Counted from the first letter of the stretch, positions 1 through 8,364 are shown. The stretch is 64,000 bases of DNA from Amorphus coralli DSM 19760 (GCF_000374525.1 NZ_KB894578.1:114804-178803); one strand, 5' to 3'. Notes: generated by a model not told the origin, from the sequence alone. A program made the numbers and translations.

Positions 1-790
1 TGTGGATCTGCATGGCCTCGAGCTCGCCGACGGTGGGCGCGCGGCCGAAGGTGCCGTCCTTCATCACCGCGACCACGCCCACGGAGCCGCGGCCGATCCA
101 CTCCGGCACGACGTGGACGGCGCGCACATCGAAGGCACTTGCCAGCCAGGTCGGATAGTCGAAAGCCGCGCCACCATGCGGGCGCTGGCGGATGTGGGCC
201 ATCACCGCCTGGGCCAGTTCGGCCGGCGTCGCCTCGGCCGCTCCGCCGGCGATGCCATCGCCGGCGACGGTGATGCGCGAGATCCCCGCAAAGGGCGTCA
301 CGGTCGCCAGCCGAATGCCCGCCTCCAGGTTGCCGGCCGGCCCGGCTGCCGCGGCCGCCACGGCAACCGTCGCGGTGCCTGCCACGCCGATCGTTCCGGC
401 TTCCGTCGTGACGTAGAGCGTGCCATCTGAGCCCGAGAGCTCAAGGTTGGAGGGAAGCGGCGTCCCAGCCGTCCCCTCGATGTCGACGCTGCCGACGGCC
501 GTCGTCGCCGGCCGGGGCTCAATGCCCCAGATCCCGGAGTGCCGATAGACGAACTCATCCTCGGCCGTGTCGACGAAGTACTGTCGGCCCCACCAGGCGA
601 CGTGATCGTGGACCTCCCGGATTTCGAGCGAGACGGCGCGGCCGACGGCAGCCAGCATTCCCCGTGCGGAGCGCACCGCTCGCGACAGCGCCACCGGATC
701 GACCAACGGCCGGATACGGGTGATCGCGACCTCGAGGCCGCCGGCGATGCGCTCCGCGATCTGGGTCGCACTCCGGACCGGCCAGGCCAT
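1..790 (-). CDS. Mu gp47-like baseplate J protein (C-terminus cut by window edge)
   Basis: The frame is open from the ATG at 790 to the window edge, about 263 residues. It reads as a baseplate J/gp47 protein: an N-terminal segment containing AWWGRQYFVDTAE, then beta-rich repeats (VGSVDIEGTAGTPLPSN, TIGVAGTATVAV), then the PAGNLEAG and TPFAGI segments typical of the J family. In Mu this wedge protein links the hub to the tail fibres. The start codon overlaps the stop of the upstream gp46 gene by one base (TGATG). The remaining C-terminus, gp48 and the tail fibre genes should lie before position 1. Confidence 0.85.
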   Translation of the reverse strand, partial: MAWPVRSATQIAERIAGGLEVAITRIRPLVDPVALSRAVRSARGMLAAVGRAVSLEIREVHDHVAWWGRQYFVDTAEDEFVYRHSGIWGIEPRPATTAVGSVDIEGTAGTPLPSNLELSGSDGTLYVTTEAGTIGVAGTATVAVAAAAAGPAGNLEAGIRLATVTPFAGISRITVAGDGIAGGAAEATPAELAQAVMAHIRQRPHGGAAFDYPTWLASAFDVRAVHVVPEWIGRGSVGVVAVMKDGTFGRAPTVGELEAMQIH

Positions 791-1248
791 CAGCTGATCG
801 CCTTCGTGCCGGAGACGGTCGCGTCAGCGACGAGCACGCGCCAGCCGAGTGTCTGGGGATGGATCCAGCTCACCTCGATGTCGGCCGGCTGGCCGGTATC
901 GCGCTCCGCCCAGGCGAGGCATTCGCTAAGCCAGTGCTCGAACAGAAGCCGGGTGGTCTCGGTCTCCTTCGCCCGGTCCAGAAGCCACAGGCGGGAGCCG
1001 ACGCGCTCGCCGGCCTGGTCCAGGGCGTCGCCGGCCCAGCCGCGGCGTTCGTTGAAGCCGGAGGGTGTGAGGAACTCGGTGCGGCCCTGGGGCAGCTCGT
1101 CGTCAGGCTCGGCGCGTCGATCCAGCCCGACCGAGAGCAGCACGGCCGTGATCGACGTGTCGTCGATCAGCAGATCGCCATCGTCCCCGAGTGCGAGATC
1201 GCAGCGTCGGGTCTCCCGGTCGTAGACGAGGGCGAGGTCGAAGAACAT
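790..1248 (-). CDS. Mu gp46-like baseplate wedge protein
   Basis: This 152-residue protein matches the phage GP46 family: an N-terminal FFDLALVYDRETRRCDLAL stretch, a central ALLSVGLDRRAEPDDELP segment, and a WLLDRAK ... WLSECLAW helical part. In Mu-type contractile tails gp46 is the small wedge subunit that works with gp47. It lies between PAAR/gp45 and gp47, which is the Mu order. The plus-strand moron at 1318-1983 separates it from its usual upstream neighbour, so it probably needs either long read-through or its own promoter. Family identification is confident; its structural role follows from Mu. Confidence 0.85.
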   Translation of the reverse strand: MFFDLALVYDRETRRCDLALGDDGDLLIDDTSITAVLLSVGLDRRAEPDDELPQGRTEFLTPSGFNERRGWAGDALDQAGERVGSRLWLLDRAKETETTRLLFEHWLSECLAWAERDTGQPADIEVSWIHPQTLGWRVLVADATVSGTKAIS

Positions 1249-1284
1249 TGCGCGACGCTATCGCGCGCGCGATCCTCGGATCAG

Positions 1285-1302
1285 ACCGCCACGGCGGGCG
1301 AA
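1285..1302. repeat. CCGCC-NN-GGCGGGCGAA motif, copy 1
   Basis: ACCGCCACGGCGGGCGAA, an imperfect palindrome that recurs at 14,704-14,721 and 22,673-22,690. This copy is 15 bases before the moron start at 1318. No copy was seen in the 28 kb of host DNA. It could be a regulatory site or part of a dispersed repeat. Confidence 0.5.
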
Positions 1303-1317
1303 GTTAAGAGGTGGGAA

Positions 1318-1983
1318 ATGGGAGAAATTCAGGAGTTCCTCCACCGCCTGATCGTGGAGATCAACCAAGCACTGGAACCCACGTTGTCATGGGCCGCCGT
1401 CAAATCATTCTTTGAAGGCTCGTCGTCAGTTTGGGCGGCGGTCGCTGCGGCGATTGCCCTAGCCAGCACGCTGCTGAATTGGTGGTCAAGTCGGGAAGCC
1501 CTTAATCAGGCTCGGCAACACTTCATCGAGGATGCTCAACAATCCAGGCTGCTCTTCCTTGAAGAAAAGCGTCGCCATAGGGAAGAAAGGTCGTCTGCAG
1601 TCACCTTCGAACGTGCCAGGTGGGGCATGCGAAACCGGGAGGCCAAGAAGGTTGGGGACCTCGAGCCGGAACAGTGGAGCGAGCACTTCACAAATTTCCA
1701 TACCCAGCTCTGGATCTGGCGCGAAGCGGCGGCAGACGGGCTTCCAACCCATCCCGACTTCAGAGCATGGGACTTACTCGATTGCTCACATGCTGCGGAT
1801 ATTCGCGACCACGGGGCAGCTGCCGCATTTCCCGAGCCATTGCGGACAACAATCCTGAATGCCGCCATGACCTTTGACGGTTGGGTCGAACAACAGAAGG
1901 CGCGAGGAGAACCATTCACCAGTGACGACGTGCCACTATTTTGTTTCCCTATTCACACTCCCACTTCACCGCCCCCGAAATGA
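1318..1983 (+). CDS. Phage cargo (moron) protein with one membrane segment
   Basis: This gene runs against the late operon and is visibly more AT-rich than its neighbours. The ATG follows AGAGGTGGGAA, a good ribosome site. The 221-residue product has a short N-terminal helix, one hydrophobic segment near residues 38-56 (WAAVAAAIALASTLLNWW), then a charged coiled-coil-like stretch (residues 60-100) and a cytoplasmic domain of about 120 residues rich in Trp and His. I do not recognise a family. Its 3' end overlaps the PAAR gene tail-to-tail by 35 bases. Position and composition suggest a lysogenic-conversion or superinfection-exclusion gene; that is inference. Confidence 0.7.
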   Translation: MGEIQEFLHRLIVEINQALEPTLSWAAVKSFFEGSSSVWAAVAAAIALASTLLNWWSSREALNQARQHFIEDAQQSRLLFLEEKRRHREERSSAVTFERARWGMRNREAKKVGDLEPEQWSEHFTNFHTQLWIWREAAADGLPTHPDFRAWDLLDCSHAADIRDHGAAAAFPEPLRTTILNAAMTFDGWVEQQKARGEPFTSDDVPLFCFPIHTPTSPPPK

Positions 1984-2206
1984 GCGCTGCGCCGCAGGCG
2001 GCGTGATCGCCGTGCCGGGCAATCGGCGCGCCCTCGCACGTCCACCTCGAGGAGCCTTCGACGATCGGTTGAGGGCCGTGTAAAGGGCATTCGAGGATGT
2101 CCCCAACGCGGGCGATCGGCTCGCCCTCGCAGTCCCAGGCGGCCGCGCCCGACGAGACCACGCCGCCATGGTCGGAGCCGTCACCCAGGCGAACGATCAG
2201 CGGCAT
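1949..2206 (-). CDS. PAAR-type spike tip protein
   Basis: An 85-residue protein with the PAAR fold pattern: repeated short strands ending in GD turns (VGDILECPLHG, ARHGDHAACG) and candidate metal ligands H13, C40, H43, H65 and C71. PAAR proteins cap the beta-helical spike of contractile machines and sharpen the tip. The gene starts inside the stop of the gp45 spike gene (TAATG), so the two are translationally coupled, which fits a spike-plus-tip pair. Classical Mu has no separate PAAR gene, since its gp45 carries its own iron-binding tip, so this is a variant tip design. Confidence 0.85.
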   Translation of the reverse strand: MPLIVRLGDGSDHGGVVSSGAAAWDCEGEPIARVGDILECPLHGPQPIVEGSSRWTCEGAPIARHGDHAACGAALISGAVKWECE

Positions 2207-2643
2207 TATTCCAGCTTCCCCGAGCCGGCCTTCAGCGACAGCGCATCACCTTCCACTGAGACACCGGCCGGCGACGTGACGGTGACGCTCGCGCCCGTCT
2301 TGATGTCGAGGTCGCCGCCGGCGGTCAGCACGAGCTTATCCCCGTGCTTGTTGTAGAGCCCGACCTCGCCCTCCTGGAGACCGCCCATACGGTTGGAGGG
2401 ATTGGCGATCGGCAGCACGATCAGGTCGCCTTCGTCGCCGCCGATCGTGAGCACGATGCCGAGCGCCCCGTCCGGCGGCACGTGAGCGGCGAATCCGTAC
2501 GGCATGATCACCTCGACCTCGTCGCGCCAGACGCCGGCGGCAACCTCGACCGAGCAGGTCTGCATCTCACCGTCGTCGCGGACGCTGCGGATCGTGCAGC
2601 GCCGCATCATCCCCCGCAACTTGCCGGCGGTGTCCTGATCCAT
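2206..2643 (-). CDS. Mu gp45-like baseplate spike protein V
   Basis: A 145-residue baseplate assembly protein V of the gp45 family. The N-terminal RGMMRRCTIRSVRDDGEMQTCSV segment and OB-fold region are followed by a short beta-helix-like tail (DKLVLTAGGDLDIKTGASVTV). It is shorter than Mu gp45 (about 197 residues), consistent with the metal-binding tip being moved to the coupled PAAR gene. Trimers of this protein form the membrane-piercing spike. A GAGGAG ribosome site precedes the ATG, and the hub gene ends 10 bases upstream. Confidence 0.85.
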   Translation of the reverse strand: MDQDTAGKLRGMMRRCTIRSVRDDGEMQTCSVEVAAGVWRDEVEVIMPYGFAAHVPPDGALGIVLTIGGDEGDLIVLPIANPSNRMGGLQEGEVGLYNKHGDKLVLTAGGDLDIKTGASVTVTSPAGVSVEGDALSLKAGSGKLE

Positions 2644-2653
2644 GGTGATCTCC

Positions 2654-3910
2654 TCAGAGTTCGTAGGCGGTGGTGTCTAGCGCTTTTGGAGCCGGCTTCG
2701 CCTTGGCGGTGCTGCGGCTCTTCTGGTTGGTCCGCCGGCGATCGACGGGGCGCTCGTCGAAGGCCTCCGGCGACGAGAGAGCCATCTCGGTCAGCTCGCC
2801 CTGCTCGTCGTAGCGGTAGACGGTGCGCGCGATCAGAAGGTCACGCTCGATGCCCTGGTAGGCGTCGGAGACGAAGGCGAGCTGGTTGATCCTCCAGAGC
2901 TTGCCGTTGGCCCGGAATCCGTGCACCCAGGTCACGAGCTCCTCCGCCTCGGCGCGGGCCGTCCGCATCCGCCAGTCGGCTTCGTCGGCCGCCGCCTGGG
3001 CGTCGGCTTGTGTCTTGGCGAGGTGGACGATCGGCCGGTAGCGGGTGATCTCGGGATCCTCGGCCGAACCCTTCACGGCCGTGCCGAACCGCTCGCGTTC
3101 CGTGGCGCTGCCGTCTCCGGCAGTGCGGTCCCCGATCGAAAGCGGCTCGGCCGTCACATCGAGAGGCGCGGGCCGCCCCGAGCGACGTCCGCCGGCTCGC
3201 TCCGCCTGGGCGTGCACCACCGTGACAGAGTAGCGGGCCTCGTGGCTGTACTCGGCCAGGCTGCCCTTCATGTTGCCGGGGAGCGTCAGGTCGGCCGGCG
3301 CCCGCGTGGCGCCCGTGCGGGTGATCACGACGCCACCTGTGCCGTCCGACGTCATCAGGGCGTGCCGCTGGCGCGCGCCCTTCTCGATCGCCGCGAGCCC
3401 CGTCTCGGCCAGCTCCAGCGGATAGCGGTCGAAGGGCCGGCCGGTGTCGATCTCGCAGCGGACCGAGAGACCGAAGGGCGCGCAGATCCGCTTGGCGGCA
3501 TCCTCCAGCTTCACCTGGCGGAACTCGCCGGGCCCGGACGGCGCCGCCGCGCAGTCGACCAGGTCGCCCGCCTTGTCGCGCCCGGAGATCGTCACCTCGG
3601 CGCGGACCTCGTCGATGACCGGGCGCGCCCGCTCGATCCAGCCGGTCAGCACCGGCTCGTCGTCGATATAGAGCCGAGCTCCCGGCCCGGGCCGCAGCCG
3701 GACAATCGGTGGCGGCGAGGCCCAGTCAAAGGTGGCGATCGAGCGGGTCGCGTCGCGCGCGACCACGGTGAAGGAGCCGGAGAAATCCCTCAGGTCGCGA
3801 ACAATCTCGACGGAGACGAAGCTGTCGAAGGATCCGGCGCCGTCGATCTCCAGGCGCACGCGCCGGGTCGGCTCGGTGGCCGGGACAAGCTCGCGCGAGA
3901 TCACGGCCAT
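2654..3910 (-). CDS. Mu gp44-like baseplate hub protein (gpD/gpP type)
   Basis: This 418-residue protein has the features of the Mu gp44 (gene P) and P2 gpD hub family: an N-terminal tube-like domain with the RLYIDDEPVLTGWIER and VTISGRDKAGDLVDC strands, a central helical insert, and a C-terminal part carrying YRPIVHLAKTQADAQAAADEADWR, seen in late control D proteins. The hub sits on the spike and nucleates the tail tube. The final 25 residues are Lys/Arg/Ser-rich and probably disordered. The gene overlaps the end of gp43 by one base. Confidence 0.85.
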   Translation of the reverse strand: MAVISRELVPATEPTRRVRLEIDGAGSFDSFVSVEIVRDLRDFSGSFTVVARDATRSIATFDWASPPPIVRLRPGPGARLYIDDEPVLTGWIERARPVIDEVRAEVTISGRDKAGDLVDCAAAPSGPGEFRQVKLEDAAKRICAPFGLSVRCEIDTGRPFDRYPLELAETGLAAIEKGARQRHALMTSDGTGGVVITRTGATRAPADLTLPGNMKGSLAEYSHEARYSVTVVHAQAERAGGRRSGRPAPLDVTAEPLSIGDRTAGDGSATERERFGTAVKGSAEDPEITRYRPIVHLAKTQADAQAAADEADWRMRTARAEAEELVTWVHGFRANGKLWRINQLAFVSDAYQGIERDLLIARTVYRYDEQGELTEMALSSPEAFDERPVDRRRTNQKSRSTAKAKPAPKALDTTAYEL

Positions 3911-5184
3911 CAGCGCGCCGCCTCGATCCGCCCGGCCGGCAGTGCGGCGGGATGGCGCGGCCGGTTGCGGGCCACGATGTCTGCATAGCCGGCCTCGATC
4001 GCCGCCGGCGTGTCGCCGAAGAGATGCGCGGCCACCTGGAAAGCGTCGGCCGGTCGGGACGTGGAGAGCGCCACCACCTGCGGCAGCCGGCCGATCACCT
4101 CGTTGAGGTCGGCGATCGCCGCCGTCCGGAAGGTCTCGAGCTCGAGTCTGGCGTCAGTCACGACGCCTGCGAAAATGGTCTCGACCAGAAGGTCGGCAGC
4201 GGCAGAGGTCCGGTTCGTCTCGGTGGCGATCGCCGCACGGGCGGTGCGCGCCTCTTCGCGGGTAGCGAACTCCGCCTGGGCAAGCATCGGTCCGGCTTCG
4301 GCGATCGCGGCCGCGGCGGAGCCCAGGAGCATGGCCCGGTCGGACGCGGACGGCGCATCGCCGGCGGCCGTGGTCAGGCGGCTCGCCAGCCCCAGCGTGA
4401 ACTCCAGCCCTTGCCTCGGCGTCAGTCCCTCGTCGGCGGGCAGCGCGGAATAGGCCGGCGCCACCACCGGCGCGGCGGTGAGGGCCGGAACGGAGGACCG
4501 CAGCGCCGCCGTCGTCGCCGCGACCAGGTCGGCCACCGCCGCCGGGGTCGCCGGGCTGGCGGATCCGGCGGCCGCCAGGATCGCGCGGGTACCGGAGCCC
4601 CGGCGCACGTCGGGCCAGGCCTCCGCCGTCTCTCCGACAGTCGTTGCGAACACGCGTCCCGTTCGGGTCGAGGCTTTGGCGCTGGCGCGGCTGATGGTGA
4701 GGCGGTCGACACTCTCGATCAGGAGCAGCGCGGCCGACGTGAGAAGCGCCGCCGTGGCGGCGACGGCTGCCGCCGTGGAGAGGCGCGAGGGCTGGGCCCC
4801 GTCCGGCATCCGCTTGAAGTAGGCGAAGAAGCGGGCGACCCGCAGCTCGCGCGCCGAGAAGGTGATCTCGGGCGGCCGATCGACGATCACCCGCATCCAG
4901 CCGAGCCAGGGATGGTAGAGCGTGCCGGGCCCGGCCTGCTGGAAAGCGGCACGGAGCGCCACCGCGCGGGCGATGTAGTCGTCGCCGACGATGACGCCCT
5001 CCACCGAGACCACCTCGGGCAGTGCCCCGAGATCGTCGTATTCGGCATCGTCCCGGCCGGGGAACAGGTGCTCGGCGACGCGCCGGCCGAACTCCGTGCG
5101 GGTGTCCGGCACGTCGAAGGCGACGCCCCGATACTGTCCGGGGATCAGGCCAGGCAGGAGGTCGGCGACGGAATCGAGGATCAT
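3910..5184 (-). CDS. Mu gp43-like DNA circularization/tail protein (gpN type)
   Basis: A 424-residue protein of the Mu N (gp43, DNA circularization) family. The N-terminal region (RGVAFDVPDTRTEFGRR, then HPWLGWMRV) matches the conserved N domain. The central region is a long Ala-rich helical segment (residues 150-320). The last 100 residues include ETFRTAAIADLNEVIGRLP and an FQVAAHLFGD-type tail-associated motif. I chose the ATG at 5184 because it gives a 4-base ATGA overlap with the tape measure stop. In Mu this protein sits at the tail tip and is injected with the DNA. Confidence 0.8.
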   Translation of the reverse strand: MILDSVADLLPGLIPGQYRGVAFDVPDTRTEFGRRVAEHLFPGRDDAEYDDLGALPEVVSVEGVIVGDDYIARAVALRAAFQQAGPGTLYHPWLGWMRVIVDRPPEITFSARELRVARFFAYFKRMPDGAQPSRLSTAAAVAATAALLTSAALLLIESVDRLTISRASAKASTRTGRVFATTVGETAEAWPDVRRGSGTRAILAAAGSASPATPAAVADLVAATTAALRSSVPALTAAPVVAPAYSALPADEGLTPRQGLEFTLGLASRLTTAAGDAPSASDRAMLLGSAAAAIAEAGPMLAQAEFATREEARTARAAIATETNRTSAAADLLVETIFAGVVTDARLELETFRTAAIADLNEVIGRLPQVVALSTSRPADAFQVAAHLFGDTPAAIEAGYADIVARNRPRHPAALPAGRIEAAR

Positions 5185-7673
5185 GCGCGGCTCACGGCGC
5201 GGCCGCGATCGGGGGCGAATGCGACCTGGCGGTTGGAGGATGCCGCCTCGGTGACCCGGCCGGGCCCGTCGACGGCGATACGGATCGTACCCGAGACGTC
5301 GGTCTTGGCGGCCGGAACGGCGGCGAACTTGCGGCCGGTTTCGAGTGAGGAGCGACGGCGCAGGCGGCGCCCCTCGACACCGCCGGGCGACGGTTCGGCT
5401 GGGGTGTTCTCGTTGGCGGGAGCGCCCCAACCGGCACCACCACCGCCTCCGCCGGCTCCACCGAAAAGGTCGATGCTACCGATCGCGCCCCTGATCTTTC
5501 CCGGGATGTCGCGAACCCAGTCGAGGAGAGCGACGAACTGCTGCTTCATTCCAGCGAGCAGGCTGTTGATGGCGTCGATGCCCGCCTGCATCAGGTCGAT
5601 GTTGCCGAACTCGGCCTTGATGTTCTCGATCGTGGGTCCGAGCAGCGTCGACCAGAAGCCCACGTGGAAGTCGAAGAGCTTCCGCATCACCGACTCTATC
5701 AGTTCGCCGCCGCCCTTGATGGCATTGCCGACCGCGTCAAGGAGCGCCCCGCCAATGCCGCCGGCCTCGCCGGACAGGGCAGCGCCGATCACATCTGTCG
5801 CGGCCTTGAAGCCGTTCACGAGCATGCTTGCCAGGCTCTGGCCCAATGCGCCGGCATCGATCTTGTCGATCTGGTCGGAGAGCCAGGCGAGCATGTCGCC
5901 GGCGGCGTTGATGCCCTCGATCCGCAGCCGCCACCCGGCGATGATGCCGTCGGCGATCGCCTTTCCGGCGTCCGTGGCGGTGGCGCTCCAGTCAATGTCG
6001 TCGAACCAGGCGCGCAGGTTCGGGAGGGTCAGGTCCTCCATCGCCGGCATGCGCGCCCAGGCCCGCGATGCCCGCTCGCTCGCCCAGTCCCAGGCGCGGC
6101 CGATGCGGTCGCGGATCATCGGCTCGTAGCGGGCCGCGAGCGCGCGACCCTGCCGGAGGATCTCCTGACCGCCTTCGACGAAGGCCCGCTTGGTGCGATC
6201 CCAGGCGCGCTGGATCCGGGGACCGTACTTGTCCCAGTTCTTGGCCATGTGGATCGCGCCGGCGGTGATGAGCCCGATGATCAGGCCGAGCGGCCCGAGC
6301 GCGATGGCCACGATGGAGCCGAGCGCGGCGAAGCCCGCTCCGACGATCGGCAACGCCAGGCCCAGAGCGCCCAGGGCGCCCGCGAGAAGGATGCCGCCGC
6401 CGGCGGCAACCAGCGCCTTGCTGATCCACCCCCCGGTCGCCTCGTCCGTGGCGCGCATCCACCTGAGGCCGGCCTCGAGCTGGTCGTTGATGCCGGGCAG
6501 CCATTCGCCGAACGCGGATCCGACATCGCGCACGGCCTGCACGCCGATCTCCCGGAAGCGAACCAGCTGGACGTTGAGCCCCCGCATCTTGGTGTCGAAG
6601 TCGGCGTCGATCGTCGCGCCGGTCGCGGCCGCGACCTCCGCCTTGATCCGCTGGTACTCGTCGATGTTCGCCATCATCGGGATGAGGAAGTCGAGGACCT
6701 GCTGATCCTGGAACAGCTCGCCCAGCTTGCCGGCCGCCCCGATGGCCTCCAGCTGCTCGCGGACGAACTCGAGCGCCTCGCCACCTTCAAGGCCGCGCTT
6801 CTGGGCGATCGCCATGTACTTGCCGATGGCATCCCCGGAGACGCCGGTGAGCGTCCCGATCTTCTGGAGCATCGCCTCGATCGGATTGATGCCCTTCGCG
6901 GCCGCGTCCTGCATCACTGCCTGGATGTCGACGCCCATCTCCTGGAACTTCTTCTGGGTCACCGGCGCCAGTGCTTTCGACAGGAAGTTCTGCAGGTTCG
7001 TCGCCGCCTGGGCGGGATCGCTCGTTCCCATCCGGGCCACCTGCAGCATCGCCGCCAGCTGGTCGGACGCCTCCCGGCCGACGATGCCGAACTTCTTCAT
7101 CTGGCCGGTCAGCTGCGGGAAGTAGCGCGCCATGTCCTTCAGCTCGAAGGCGCCTTCCTTGCCGCCGACGACGAGGCCCGCGAGCGCGCCTTCCAGTTCG
7201 GTCTCGGGCACGTCGAGGATGTTGAGGAGCGACGTGGCGACGGCCGCCATGTCGGAGAACTCGGTGCTCGCCGCGGTGGCGGCCTTGCCGATCGTCCCGA
7301 GATTGCGGTCGATGACGCCTTCGTTGACGCCGGCGGCGATCATCTGGCCAGCGCCGGCCGCGATCGTGTCCGACGTCTGGCCGACGGTGAGCGCGAGATC
7401 CTCGTACTGGCGCCTGGTCTCCCGTGCGAAATCGAAGGCCGCGTCGCCGACCAGGTTCGCCGTGCCGGCTATGTCCAGGAGTTGCTGCTCGAAGGCGGCC
7501 GCCTGCTGGATCGGACCGAGGAAGGAGATCGCGGCTATCGCCGTGCCGATAAAGCCGATCTGGCGGCCGACGTTCACCAGCGAGCGCAGGTTGCCCTGCA
7601 GCCGGCGCATCGGGCCGGACATGCGGTCACGCAGCCGGACCAGGACGTCGAGAGCCATCGAGCGGTTCGCCAT
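5181..7673 (-). CDS. Tape measure protein (Mu gp42-like)
   Basis: An 830-residue tape measure protein. The N-terminus carries conserved tape-measure motifs (LDIAGTANLVGDAA, GQMIAAGVNEGVIDRNLGTIGKAA). A strongly hydrophobic block near residues 420-475 (ALVAAGGGILLAGALGALGL and following) probably helps form the DNA channel in the inner membrane. The C-terminal 150 residues end in a Gly-rich linker (GGAGGGGGGAG) and a basic tail. Tape length sets tail length. The gene starts 2 bases after the stop of the frameshifted chaperone frame, the standard order of chaperone then tape measure. Confidence 0.9.
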   Translation of the reverse strand: MANRSMALDVLVRLRDRMSGPMRRLQGNLRSLVNVGRQIGFIGTAIAAISFLGPIQQAAAFEQQLLDIAGTANLVGDAAFDFARETRRQYEDLALTVGQTSDTIAAGAGQMIAAGVNEGVIDRNLGTIGKAATAASTEFSDMAAVATSLLNILDVPETELEGALAGLVVGGKEGAFELKDMARYFPQLTGQMKKFGIVGREASDQLAAMLQVARMGTSDPAQAATNLQNFLSKALAPVTQKKFQEMGVDIQAVMQDAAAKGINPIEAMLQKIGTLTGVSGDAIGKYMAIAQKRGLEGGEALEFVREQLEAIGAAGKLGELFQDQQVLDFLIPMMANIDEYQRIKAEVAAATGATIDADFDTKMRGLNVQLVRFREIGVQAVRDVGSAFGEWLPGINDQLEAGLRWMRATDEATGGWISKALVAAGGGILLAGALGALGLALPIVGAGFAALGSIVAIALGPLGLIIGLITAGAIHMAKNWDKYGPRIQRAWDRTKRAFVEGGQEILRQGRALAARYEPMIRDRIGRAWDWASERASRAWARMPAMEDLTLPNLRAWFDDIDWSATATDAGKAIADGIIAGWRLRIEGINAAGDMLAWLSDQIDKIDAGALGQSLASMLVNGFKAATDVIGAALSGEAGGIGGALLDAVGNAIKGGGELIESVMRKLFDFHVGFWSTLLGPTIENIKAEFGNIDLMQAGIDAINSLLAGMKQQFVALLDWVRDIPGKIRGAIGSIDLFGGAGGGGGGAGWGAPANENTPAEPSPGGVEGRRLRRRSSLETGRKFAAVPAAKTDVSGTIRIAVDGPGRVTEAASSNRQVAFAPDRGRAVSRA

Positions 7674-7674
7674 G

Positions 7675-8282
7675 TCACTCCACGTCCCTCATCAGCTCGC
7701 GGCCGGCCATGAGCGCGTTCCACCAGAACGTCAGGTCGGAGACGGTGAAGGCCTCCAGCTCAGCCGGCGAGAAGCCCGTGGCCTCGGCCAGGACGCCTAG
7801 CTGCGCTTGCCAGTCGTCCGGCCACTCGCGAAAAAATTGTTCATCACCTGACCGCCGGCGGCGATGTCGGCGGCGTCCATTTCGTCGAAGAGCTTGTTCA
7901 TCACCGCCTGGTTCTCGCGGGTGCTGCGGGCGAAGGCGACCACCGCCTGCATGTCGTCGCTTGCCGCCGCGATGGCCCGCTGATCGGCGCCGGTCAGGCG
8001 ATGGAAGACCAGCTTGTCGAAGCGTTGCTCTCTGATCTGGTTGTTCTTCTTCCGCCGCACGGTGCGGGGATAGAGCAACGGCAGCGTCACCGAGCCGTCG
8101 GAGTTGCGCACGGCGCGCTTCGGCAGGCGGTCGGCCGGGTCGAGCTCAGCGTCCTCGTCGACCACGTCCTCGTCGGTCTCTGCGAGCGCCACCCGCGCGT
8201 CCTCGTCGATCGGCGCCTCGGCGTCCTCGTCGACCACGTCTTCGTCCAGGGCCAGCGTGCGGGCGGGCGTCTTGTTCATCAT
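7675..8282 (-). CDS. Tail assembly chaperone, -1 frameshift product (gp41-gp42 fusion)
   Basis: A slippery heptamer T_TTT_TTC at 7836-7830 lies in the reading frame of the 161-residue chaperone. A -1 slip after that TTC enters a second frame that stays open to a TGA at 7677-7675, adding 51 residues starting REWPDDWQAQLG and containing ATGFSPAELEAFTVSDLTFWW. That segment is typical of the longer tail-assembly chaperone of many phages, although no start codon and ribosome site serve it. The predicted fusion is 202 residues. The frame ends 2 bases before the tape measure ATG, the conserved place for this recoding. Direct sequence evidence for the frame is strong; usage is inferred. Confidence 0.8.
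7797..8282 (-). CDS. Tail assembly chaperone, unshifted form (Mu gp41-like)
   Basis: The zero-frame product is 161 residues. The first 50 are acidic and repetitive (DEDVVDEDAE occurs twice). The folded part, VTLPLLYPRTVRRKKNN through FDKLVFHRLTGADQRAIAAA, matches the gp41/gpE-type tail assembly chaperone, which coats the tape measure before tube polymerisation. Two adjacent ATGs at 8282 and 8279 are possible starts after a GAGG site. The end (TTGKRS) is the alternative to the -1 extension. The unusually acidic N-terminal extension is a local peculiarity. Confidence 0.85.
   Translation of the reverse strand: MMNKTPARTLALDEDVVDEDAEAPIDEDARVALAETDEDVVDEDAELDPADRLPKRAVRNSDGSVTLPLLYPRTVRRKKNNQIREQRFDKLVFHRLTGADQRAIAAASDDMQAVVAFARSTRENQAVMNKLFDEMDAADIAAGGQVMNNFFASGRTTGKRS
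7830..7836 (-). other. Programmed -1 ribosomal frameshift site T_TTT_TTC
   Basis: On the coding strand the codons AAT TTT TTC contain the heptamer T TTT TTC, in register with the X XXY YYZ rule, and the only six-T run in the gene. The -1 frame that follows is open for 51 codons and encodes a recognisable gp42-type chaperone segment. Confidence 0.8.
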
Positions 8283-8338
8283 GGCAGCCTCACGTCAAAC
8301 GGGTTTCGAAACGACCTTAAGAGGTCCTGGGTGGGACC

Positions 8339-8364
8339 AGGAAAAGTGGGAACCGGTTTTCCGC
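8339..8364. repeat. AAAGTGGGAAC-containing repeat, copy A
   Basis: The segment AGGAAAAGTGGGAACCGG continues with TTTTCCGC and is identical over 26 bases to parts of the elements at 14,748 and 22,707. It lies in the 100-base gap between the tail tube and tail chaperone genes. GGAAAA and TTTTCC can pair, giving a small stem. Confidence 0.7.

Noticed and set aside
5664..7712. A 682-residue plus-strand frame opposite the tape measure gene
   Set aside because: Low-complexity Arg/Gly/Ala/Asp composition and no ribosome site; the tape measure frame is convincing.
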